NCBI GenBank assembly: GCA_013042765.1
Contig: JABDPP010000310.1
Location: 1 to 15,636, forward strand
Source of the DNA: Litoreibacter sp.
GTDB taxonomy: Bacteria; Pseudomonadota; Alphaproteobacteria; Rhodobacterales; Rhodobacteraceae
Length of the DNA: 15,636 nucleotides
Reading direction: 5' to 3'
Below are positions 1 to 5,791 of this stretch, one piece after another. Made by a program: the position numbers and the translations under genes. The stretch's first letter is position 1. Each line of letters opens with the position of its first letter. The notes below the pieces were generated by a model. The model was not told the origin of the DNA. It ran no database searches and saw nothing but the letters and a program-made list of their open reading frames with translations.

Positions 1-471
1 GCCGGCACTGTCGAAAGTCGGCTCGTTCCGGGTCCACAGGTTGTAGCAAACACCACTGTCAAACCAGCCAAGGTATTTCAGGCCCATTTTTTCCTGGTGA
101 ATCTGGTCGATCAGCTCGATCCCGCCATTGGCACGTGTTTCCACGGCGGTCAGGTTCGAGGCAACCATGGCGTCTTTCTCAGGAAGCGCGCCACCGTAGA
201 AGGAGCCGGGCGTATAGACCATGTCCACGATACCGTCGCGCACCGCGTCAGGCTGCTGGAACATTCCGATGGCCTCGGGGCCGCCACGCACGTCAATCTG
301 CACGACGCCTTCACCAGCTTCATTCACCTTGTCCACAAAGGACAGGAAGCTCTTGGTATAGATCAGGGTCTCCGGAATCGCGTGCACTGCCGAGATGGTC
401 TCTTGTGCCTGTAGGGCGCTTGCGATGAGGGTCGAGCCGGCAAGGATGCTGCCCAGGATTTTCATCTTCAT
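1..471 (-). CDS. TRAP transporter solute-binding protein, DctP family (C-terminal part outside window)
   Basis: This is the first 157 residues of a periplasmic solute receptor for a tripartite ATP-independent periplasmic (TRAP) transporter, which normally works with small and large membrane subunits (DctQ/DctM), not visible here. Residues 1-22 form a Sec signal peptide: the charged start MKMK, a hydrophobic core, then ALQA before QE as a likely cleavage site. The mature start (ISAVHAIPETLIYTKSF) matches the first strand and helix of DctP proteins, and the later VDMVYTPGSFYG and LKYLGWFDSG segments are typical of the family. The ATG at 471 is chosen because GGAG lies 7 nt upstream; an in-frame ATG at 465 is less well placed. 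The gene lies 99 bp downstream of the LeuD-like gene on the same strand, so it probably belongs to the same transcript and imports the pathway substrate, likely an organic acid. The family call is firm; the ligand is unknown. Confidence 0.9.
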   Translation of the reverse strand, partial: MKMKILGSILAGSTLIASALQAQETISAVHAIPETLIYTKSFLSFVDKVNEAGEGVVQIDVRGGPEAIGMFQQPDAVRDGIVDMVYTPGSFYGGALPEKDAMVASNLTAVETRANGGIELIDQIHQEKMGLKYLGWFDSGVCYNLWTRNEPTFDSAG

Positions 472-570
472 TGTTCTTCTCCACTTAACGTCGGGGCGCG
501 TTCGAGTGCTATCCCCTTGGGTTGTCGGCACCTCCCAGATGCCTGTTTACGCCAGTTCACATGGCGCCCT

Positions 571-1182
571 TCAATCCGCCGCTGCGGGCCAGGCCCACGA
601 CGCGGTTTGACTACGGTTTTCCTTGAATCGGCTTATAGCCTCGGCGTGTTGCTGGGTCAGGTCGATATCATCCCAACCGTTGATGAGCTTGATCCGCCAG
701 CTCTCGTCGAGCGCGAAATACAGTGTCGTCCCGGCCAGCTTGACGGCGCCCTCCTTCAGATCAACCGTCGCTTCCGCGGCACCGTTGCCCAGAAGGGCAA
801 AAAGTTTCTCGATCTCATCTGCGTCGACACGGGCCGGGAGCAGGCCATTGTTAACGGCATTGCTGGAAAAGATATCGCCGAAACTGGGCGCAATCACCGC
901 GCGGATGCCCGCATCGACCAGCGCGTAAACCGCCGCTTCCCGCGAAGACCCGCTACCAAAATTGCGTCCGGTAACCAGAACGCTCGCGGCATTGTTCCTG
1001 TTCAACGGAAAATCAGCCAGCAAAGCGCCGTCGTCATCGCGGCGCATATCGTGCAACAGGTAGTCGCCGTAACCCTCCGAGCGCGGAACCGACATGAACC
1101 GCGCTGGGATCAGTTGGTCGGTGTCGATATTGGCAAGCGGCAACGCAACAGCCTGTCCTTCATGTCGTGTCCATCCCGACAT
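571..1182 (-). CDS. LeuD-like small subunit of an aconitase-family hydro-lyase
   Basis: This 203-residue protein is the swivelling small subunit of an isopropylmalate-isomerase-type hydratase that partners the LeuC-like protein encoded just upstream. Visible family motifs are ANIDTDQLIPARF (residues 17-29), NFGSGSSRE (74-82) and SFGDIFSSNAVNNGLLP (100-116), with a C-terminal GWDDIDLT segment. The length fits LeuD (about 200 residues). The start is the ATG at 1182, which shares one base with the leuC stop (TGATG), implying translational coupling. The open frame continues upstream inside leuC but that part is unlike any LeuD. Leucine-biosynthetic LeuD usually reads [15 protein letters not shown]; here it reads NFGSGSSREAAVYAL, with the Cys and the His-Ala-Pro-Trp block changed. 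With the gene context (GntR, TRAP, hydantoinase, lyase) this suggests a catabolic hydratase rather than leucine synthesis. The family is certain; the substrate is inferred to be a substituted malate or maleate. Confidence 0.9.
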   Translation of the reverse strand: MSGWTRHEGQAVALPLANIDTDQLIPARFMSVPRSEGYGDYLLHDMRRDDDGALLADFPLNRNNAASVLVTGRNFGSGSSREAAVYALVDAGIRAVIAPSFGDIFSSNAVNNGLLPARVDADEIEKLFALLGNGAAEATVDLKEGAVKLAGTTLYFALDESWRIKLINGWDDIDLTQQHAEAISRFKENRSQTASWAWPAAAD

Positions 1183-2588
1183 CAAACAGCCCTCCCGTCT
1201 AGGAGTGGCCGGACATCGGCAATCGCACCGTTCACGGCCGCCGCGGCCACCATGACGGGCGACATCAGATGCGTGCGGGCACCGCGACCCTGCCGGCCCC
1301 GGAAGTTCCGGTTGGTGGAAGAGGCGCAGCGCTTGCCTTCGCCCACGAGATCTCCGTTCATCCCAACGCACATCGAACAGCCCGACGCGACCCAGTCCAG
1401 CCCGGCTTTGGTGAAGATCTTGTCGAGCCCCTCGTCCTCGGCCTGCGCCTTGACCTGCGCCGAACCGGGAGAAACAAGACCCGGCACTTTGGCCCGCCGG
1501 CCAGAGAGCACCGCCGCCGCCGCACGGAGATCCTCGATGCGACCATTGGTGCAAGAGCCTATGAAAACCTGATCTACCGGCGTACCCGCCAGCGGCCTGC
1601 CCGCGACAAGCCCCATATAGTCAAGCGCCGCACGCGCCGAGTCGGATTTACCGCCCGCAAGCCGTGCCGGATCGGGGATGCTTGCATCCACCGGCAGCGC
1701 CTGTTCGGGGCTGGTGCCCCATGTGACGGTCGGAGCGATGTCGGCCGCGTCGAAATGGATATCCTTCGCGAACTCTGCGCCTTGCTCTGAGACGAACTCC
1801 GACCAGGCAGCAACTGCCTTATCCCAATCCGCGCCCTTTGGAGCGTGCGGGCGGCCTTCGACATAGGCCAGCGTCGTTGCATCCGGAGCCACCATGCCAA
1901 AGCGTGCGCCACCCTCGATCGAGAGATTGCACAGGGTCATTCGTCCTTCCATAGTTAGATCGCGGATCGCGCTGCCGGCATATTCCAATGCATGACCGCG
2001 CGCGCCATCGGTGCCCAGCTGTGCGATCCAATTGAGCGCAATATCCTTGGCGCTCACGCCCGGCCCGAGCGATCCATCCACCGTGATGCGCATCGCCGGC
2101 GGCTTTTTCTGCCAAACAGTCTGGGTGGCAAGAACATGGGCAACTTCGGTCGCGCCAATGCCAAAGGCCAGCGTTCCGAAAGCGCCATGGGTCGAGGTAT
2201 GGCTGTCACCGCAATTGATCAGAAGCCCCGGTAAGGTCAGTCCCTGCTCAGGCCCGATCACGTGAACGATGCCCTGGCCAGGATCATTGAGGTCAAAGAG
2301 ACGCACGTCATGAGAACGGGCATTGGTCCGGAGCGTCTTGATCATCCGCGCGATCTGCGGGTCCTCAATCCTCGCCCTGTTGCGGGTCGGTGCATAATGA
2401 TCGACCACAGCGAATGTCAGTTCGGGCACCGCGACTTTTGCACCACGCGCAGCAAGCTTCGCGAAGGCGTGGTGGGAGCCTTCATGAACCAAATGCCGAT
2501 CCACCCAGAGCAGAGATACGCCGTCCTCGCGCCTGAGGATTTCGTGCGTAGCCCAGAGTTTGTCGAGCAACGTCTGCGGCACACTCAC
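1182..2588 (-). CDS. LeuC-like large subunit of an aconitase-family hydro-lyase
   Basis: This 468-residue protein is the iron-sulfur catalytic subunit of an isopropylmalate-isomerase/aconitase-type enzyme. Three cysteines that ligate a 4Fe-4S cluster are visible: Cys346 in IGSCTNGR and Cys404 and Cys407 in SGCSMCVGMN. Other family blocks are VDRHLVHEG (29-37), NCGDSHTSTHGAFGTLAFGIG (125-145) and NRNFRGRQGRGARTHLMSP (426-444). The chosen start is GTG at 2588, with GGGGAGG 7 nt upstream; this gives MSVPQTLLDKLW, the usual LeuC beginning, and a length close to E. coli LeuC (466). The open frame extends to 2627 but that part has no family similarity. The GTG overlaps the gntR stop by four bases (GTGA), so the regulator and this enzyme are co-translated, and the stop overlaps leuD. 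It could serve leucine synthesis, but no leuA or leuB is adjacent and the setting is catabolic; a dialkylmalate/dialkylmaleate hydratase role is an inference. Confidence 0.92.
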   Translation of the reverse strand: MSVPQTLLDKLWATHEILRREDGVSLLWVDRHLVHEGSHHAFAKLAARGAKVAVPELTFAVVDHYAPTRNRARIEDPQIARMIKTLRTNARSHDVRLFDLNDPGQGIVHVIGPEQGLTLPGLLINCGDSHTSTHGAFGTLAFGIGATEVAHVLATQTVWQKKPPAMRITVDGSLGPGVSAKDIALNWIAQLGTDGARGHALEYAGSAIRDLTMEGRMTLCNLSIEGGARFGMVAPDATTLAYVEGRPHAPKGADWDKAVAAWSEFVSEQGAEFAKDIHFDAADIAPTVTWGTSPEQALPVDASIPDPARLAGGKSDSARAALDYMGLVAGRPLAGTPVDQVFIGSCTNGRIEDLRAAAAVLSGRRAKVPGLVSPGSAQVKAQAEDEGLDKIFTKAGLDWVASGCSMCVGMNGDLVGEGKRCASSTNRNFRGRQGRGARTHLMSPVMVAAAAVNGAIADVRPLLDGRAV

Positions 2589-3388
2589 GAGGATGCCTCC
2601 CCGGTTTGCCCGATTGCCGGCTCCCAATGACGCGCGCTTCCGCTGCCTACGCGGCTCAGGGGCATTTCGAGGCGGAACATGTCGGGCCGGTAAAGCCCCG
2701 AAAGGTACTCAACCCCATTGCCTTCGAAATCACGCACAACCCGCTTGAGCGACAAGAGTGCCGAGCCAACCGCCACATCCAGTGCATCGGCCACATCCGG
2801 CCCCGCGAGCGTCGCAGAGACCGACTGATGCGCTTCCTTGATTTTAACGCCACTGCGCTCCAACAACTTGAAGAGTGGCGTGGTCGCGAGATCGTCTTCA
2901 GAGTAGTTCTGCGCAATTTCCGCCGGGACGTAAGTTGTCAGATGCGAAAACGGCGTCTCGTCCGCAATCCGCACGCGGGTTGCAATCTGAACCTTCTCAG
3001 CCCGATCCAAGCCCATGGCCTGCGCCACGAAATCCGGCGCTTGACTGTAGGAAAAAGACAGGAGCCGCGCCGTGGTGGAATGACCCATTTCAACCAGCTG
3101 CGGCATCAAGGTGTTGAAATCCATCGCCGCCCGCTTTCCGGTCAAAGCCCGGGCTCGCACGGTTGTGCCGCTTCCGGCACGCTTTTCGATCAGACCGGCG
3201 TCGGACAGCGCATCAAGCGCACGACGCACAGTAACACGCGACACCCCGAAGCTCTCGGCAAGGCGCTGCTCGCCCGGCAGGGTCTCACCTGCGGATAGGC
3301 GGCCATCGGAAATCTGGTCGCGCAAAGACAGGTAGACCCGCCGCGCTTTGCCACCTTCTGGCAGAATTTCCGATCCCGCATTTTGCAC
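2585..3388 (-). CDS. GntR-family regulator, HutC subfamily (UTRA ligand domain)
   Basis: This 267-residue transcription factor has an N-terminal winged helix-turn-helix (about residues 13-80), clear from LPGEQRLAESFGVSRVTVRR and the following ALDALSDAGLIEKRAGSGT. A UTRA-type effector domain (about 100-245) follows, recognisable from RVRIADETPFSHLTTYVP, KIKEAHQSVSA and VEYLSGLYRPDMFRLEMP. HutC-type regulators usually repress a neighbouring catabolic operon until a pathway metabolite binds the UTRA domain. The start is GTG at 3388, with GGGAGG placed 9 nt upstream; no ATG in frame fits better. It is the first gene of the leftward unit, overlaps leuC by GTGA, and diverges from the hyu operon across a 145-bp AT-rich gap holding inverted repeats. 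It probably controls both directions and itself. The effector is unknown. Confidence 0.93.
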   Translation of the reverse strand: MQNAGSEILPEGGKARRVYLSLRDQISDGRLSAGETLPGEQRLAESFGVSRVTVRRALDALSDAGLIEKRAGSGTTVRARALTGKRAAMDFNTLMPQLVEMGHSTTARLLSFSYSQAPDFVAQAMGLDRAEKVQIATRVRIADETPFSHLTTYVPAEIAQNYSEDDLATTPLFKLLERSGVKIKEAHQSVSATLAGPDVADALDVAVGSALLSLKRVVRDFEGNGVEYLSGLYRPDMFRLEMPLSRVGSGSARHWEPAIGQTGEASS

Positions 3389-3442
3389 GCGATGATTCCT
3401 CCCAAAACCCTCGGTGATCGTAGGCGTGTAACACAGAAGATC

Positions 3443-3456
3443 AAGTATTTGTACTT
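3443..3456. promoter_or_regulatory. Candidate GntR operator 1 (inverted repeat AAGTA-4-TACTT)
   Basis: A perfect 5-bp inverted repeat with a 4-bp centre, AAGTATTTGTACTT. It includes the outer GT...AC bases often seen in GntR/HutC-type operators. It overlaps a weak leftward -35-like sequence (TTGAAG on the minus strand), so a bound protein there would block gntR-leuCD transcription. Assignment as an operator is inference from position and symmetry; short palindromes in AT-rich DNA can arise by chance. Confidence 0.4.
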
Positions 3457-3470
3457 CAATATTGGTTTTT

Positions 3471-3502
3471 TTGACTTAACAAAAATACTAAATATGTATT
3501 AT
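3471..3502 (+). promoter_or_regulatory. Candidate sigma-70-type promoter for the hyu operon
   Basis: TTGACT at 3471-3476 is a good -35 match. A -10 could be TATGTA at 3493-3498 (16-bp spacer); TATTAT at 3497-3502 is a better hexamer, but its 20-bp spacer is too long. The start codon at 3534 follows about 30 bp later. The -10 choice is ambiguous and no experimental anchor exists. Confidence 0.4.
3484..3500. promoter_or_regulatory. Candidate GntR operator 2 (inverted repeat AATAC-7-GTATT)
   Basis: A perfect 5-bp inverted repeat, AATAC and GTATT, separated by TAAATAT. The GTATT half-site also occurs in the first repeat (3445-3449). It sits between the TTGACT -35 candidate and the likely transcription start of the rightward operon, where a bound repressor would block RNA polymerase. 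It is less regular than the first site, so confidence is limited. Confidence 0.35.
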
Positions 3503-3533
3503 AGAAAATACAGGTTGCTGCTGGGAGGATGGC

Positions 3534-4100
3534 TTGCCGATTGTCGAACTTCACGTCTTAGAAGGCTATGGCCCTGATGAAAAACGGCGGTTGGGCGAAG
3601 CTCTGACCGACGCTGTGCGATTCGTCATTCCCGCCGCACCGGAGCTCGTCACCGTCATGATCCATGACATGCCAGCCGCGAATTATTATCGCGGGCGCAA
3701 GGCCCGCATGCCCGCTGACGCACGCCCCGACGCTGCCGCGCTTGTGCAAAGCTACCTCACCGCGATGGAGCGCCGCGAGATCGCGGTCGCCGAAGCCCAT
3801 CTGGGCGATGACTTCACCATGCAGTTTCCCGGCACTGCCCCGATGACGCGCCTGCAAGAACTGATCGACTGGGCAAGCCCACGCTACAAATTCGTCACCA
3901 AGACCTATGCGGGCTTCGACGCCATGCAAAGCGAGGGCGAAGCTGCAGTCGTCTATTGCCGCGGCACGCTCGCAGGGGAGTGGCCTGACGGCACCGCGTT
4001 TGACGGCATCAGGTTCATCGACCGATTTGAAATCACCGGCGGAAAGATCACCCGCCAGGATGTCTGGAACGACATCGCTGAAGTAAAGGCGCAAGCATGA
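3534..4100 (+). CDS. Fused 4-oxalocrotonate-tautomerase-like and SnoaL/NTF2-like protein
   Basis: This 188-residue protein joins two small folds. Residues 1-60 resemble 4-oxalocrotonate tautomerase: Pro2, which becomes the catalytic N-terminal proline after Met removal, sits in PIVELHVLEG, followed by an amphipathic helix and VTVMIHDMPAANYYRG. Residues about 65-188 look like a SnoaL/NTF2-type cone (AALVQSYLTAMERREI, GDDFTMQFPG, a central YAGFDAMQSEGEAAVVYCRG strand pair, and a final strand ending RQDVWNDIAEV). Counting from the mature proline, the positions of the canonical carboxylate-binding Arg11 and Arg39 are Tyr and Thr, so the substrate should differ from 2-hydroxymuconate. The start is a rare TTG at 3534 with GGGAGG 5 nt upstream; the ATG at 3529 is out of frame. 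It opens the six-gene operon and overlaps hyuB by ATGA. A keto-enol isomerisation role is inferred. Confidence 0.8.
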   Translation: MPIVELHVLEGYGPDEKRRLGEALTDAVRFVIPAAPELVTVMIHDMPAANYYRGRKARMPADARPDAAALVQSYLTAMERREIAVAEAHLGDDFTMQFPGTAPMTRLQELIDWASPRYKFVTKTYAGFDAMQSEGEAAVVYCRGTLAGEWPDGTAFDGIRFIDRFEITGGKITRQDVWNDIAEVKAQA

Positions 4101-5791
4101 GCGACATTGACCCAATCACACTCTCCGTTCTGGCCGGACGGATGGAGCAGATCGCCGACGAGATGGACGCTACCTTGTTTCGCGCGGCCTTCAATCCGAT
4201 CATTGCCGAGGCGCATGATGCGAGCCACGGTCTCTACCACGCGCAGTCCGGAGACACGCTGGTTCAGGGCAAGTCGGGCCTTCCGATTTTCGTAGGGGTC
4301 ATGTCATTCGCGGTGCAGGCCGTGATCGATAAGGCGGCGGAAGACGGCGATCTGGCAGATGGCGATATCTATATTTTCAATGACGCCCATATTGGCGGCA
4401 CACATCTCAGCGACATGCGGCTGGTGCGGCCCTATTTCCGCGACGGCATGTTGTTCTGCTACCTCGCCTCGGTTGGTCACTGGCATGATGTGGGTGGCGC
4501 AGTGCCCGGCAATTACAACCCGGCGGCTACCGAAGTATTCCAGGAAGCCTTCGTGCTGCCCCCCGTCAAACTGGCCCGCGCGGGCGAGGTCAACCAGGAC
4601 ATCATCGACATCCTCCTGCGCAACACGCGCCTGCCACAATCGGCCATGGGAGATCTAAACGGCCAGTTGGGAGCGCTCGATCTCGGCATCAAGCGGATGG
4701 ACGAGTTGCTGGATGAGTACGGCGCAGAAACGGTCTCCGCCGCGCTGGAGGCGCTCGGACATCGAGCTGAGCAACTGATGCGCTCGGAGCTTGAGGACCT
4801 GCCAGATGGCCGTTGGGAAGCTGAGGATTTCCTCGACAATGACGGCATTGCGGATGAGCCTCTGAAGATCAGAGTCGCGTTGGAAATCAAAGACGACCGC
4901 ATGACGCTCGATTTCACCGGCTCATCGCCGCAATGCGCAGGCCCGGTGAACATCGCCCTCCCGACAACGGTCGCTACGGCCTATGTGGCAATCAAGCACA
5001 TTTTCCCAACTTTACCCGCCAATGCTGGCGTCATGCGTCCAATCGATGTGATCGTGCCGGAAGGTTCACTTCTCTCGGCAGAGTTCCCTGCCCCCACCGG
5101 CGGCTATACTGAGACGATCCTACGAATGATCGACGTGGTCTTCTCCGCCTTTTCCCACGCAGCACCGGACCGCGTGGTGGCGAACGCCTATGGCACGATC
5201 AATGCGCTGTCGATTACCGGAAAGCGCAGCAACGGGCAGCCTTGGGTGATGTTCAGCTTCTACGGCGGCGGCCATGGCGGCTCGATCGAAAGCGATGGGC
5301 TCAACCACGGAAACGCCCCTATCTCGACCGCGACAATCCCGCCAATGGAGATCCTTGAGGCAGCCTACCCGGTGATGTTCAGACAGTGGGCGCTGCGCCC
5401 GGACAGTGCCGGTGCGGGCGCGCATCGCGGCGGGCTTGGCGCCATCTACGAGATCGAAGTGCTGGAAGAAAATGGCGCCGAAGCCTTCCTCTTTGGCGAG
5501 CGTGGTCGTTTCGCGCCCAAGGGTATCGCCGAGGGTGGTGACGCGGAGCTGAACGTCTTCTCTTACGAACAGGATGATGGCTGGAAACACCCACCGCTGG
5601 CCTCAAAAATGCGTGGCATCAGCCTCAGGCAAGGCCAGGCCGTCCGGCTTGAGACACCTGGCGGTGGCGGATACGGCGCTGCGGAAACACGCGCACCTGA
5701 AGCGGTTGCGCGCGACGTTGCCCGCGGGCTGGTCAGTGCAGAAGAAGCAGACAATTCATACGGCACATCCTGGCGGGAGGTCGAACAATGA
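4097..5791 (+). CDS. hyuB: Hydantoinase B/oxoprolinase family protein (HyuB subunit)
   Basis: This 564-residue protein is the B subunit of an ATP-dependent hydantoinase/5-oxoprolinase-type enzyme, a family that also includes N-methylhydantoinase, caprolactamase and acetophenone carboxylase. Typical blocks are FNDAHIGGTHLSDMRLVRPYF (residues 94-114), GHWHDVGGAVPG (127-138), the FYGGGHGGSIESDGLNHGNA region and the C-terminal ETPGGGGYG. The length is usual for stand-alone HyuB. In this family the B subunit acts after ATP-dependent activation by HyuA to open a cyclic amide, or to carboxylate in the carboxylase branch. The ATG at 4097 lies in an ATGA overlap with the previous stop, and its own stop overlaps hyuA in the same way, so the subunits are coupled. 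The family is firm; choosing hydrolase over carboxylase and naming the ring substrate is not possible from sequence. Confidence 0.93.
   Translation: MSDIDPITLSVLAGRMEQIADEMDATLFRAAFNPIIAEAHDASHGLYHAQSGDTLVQGKSGLPIFVGVMSFAVQAVIDKAAEDGDLADGDIYIFNDAHIGGTHLSDMRLVRPYFRDGMLFCYLASVGHWHDVGGAVPGNYNPAATEVFQEAFVLPPVKLARAGEVNQDIIDILLRNTRLPQSAMGDLNGQLGALDLGIKRMDELLDEYGAETVSAALEALGHRAEQLMRSELEDLPDGRWEAEDFLDNDGIADEPLKIRVALEIKDDRMTLDFTGSSPQCAGPVNIALPTTVATAYVAIKHIFPTLPANAGVMRPIDVIVPEGSLLSAEFPAPTGGYTETILRMIDVVFSAFSHAAPDRVVANAYGTINALSITGKRSNGQPWVMFSFYGGGHGGSIESDGLNHGNAPISTATIPPMEILEAAYPVMFRQWALRPDSAGAGAHRGGLGAIYEIEVLEENGAEAFLFGERGRFAPKGIAEGGDAELNVFSYEQDDGWKHPPLASKMRGISLRQGQAVRLETPGGGGYGAAETRAPEAVARDVARGLVSAEEADNSYGTSWREVEQ

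Larger units (their letters stand above)
3389..3533. promoter_or_regulatory. Divergent promoter/operator region between gntR-leuCD and the hyu operon
   Basis: These 145 bp separate two divergent operons. Bases 3430-3515 are strikingly AT-rich compared with the high-GC coding DNA on both sides. The stretch contains a candidate rightward -35 box (TTGACT, 3471-3476), the palindrome CAATATTG (3457-3464) and two inverted repeats described separately. Ribosome-binding sites occupy the two ends (GGGAGG read leftward just before 3388 and GGGAGG at 3523-3528). As the only sizeable gap in the cluster, it must hold the start signals of both transcripts and is the natural target of the GntR protein. Promoter positions are inferred by eye. 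Confidence 0.75.

Noticed and set aside
1183..1554. N-terminal extension of the LeuD-like frame up to 1554
   Set aside because: The extra residues overlap the 3' end of leuC in another frame and match no LeuD; the TGATG junction at 1182 gives the normal LeuD start and length.
517..1572. 351-codon open frame on the plus strand opposite leuD and leuC
   Set aside because: It is a GC-rich antisense shadow, with Arg/Pro/Ala-rich unstructured composition, lying entirely opposite well-supported LeuD and LeuC motifs.
571..2588. Plain annotation as leucine-biosynthetic leuC and leuD
   Set aside because: The families fit, but no leuA or leuB is nearby, a HutC regulator and TRAP gene share the transcript, and LeuD's active-site block differs; I left the gene symbols empty.
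2589..2627. Extension of the LeuC-like frame upstream of GTG 2588
   Set aside because: The extra residues lie within gntR and resemble no LeuC; the GTG at 2588 has a strong ribosome-binding site and gives the family's normal start.
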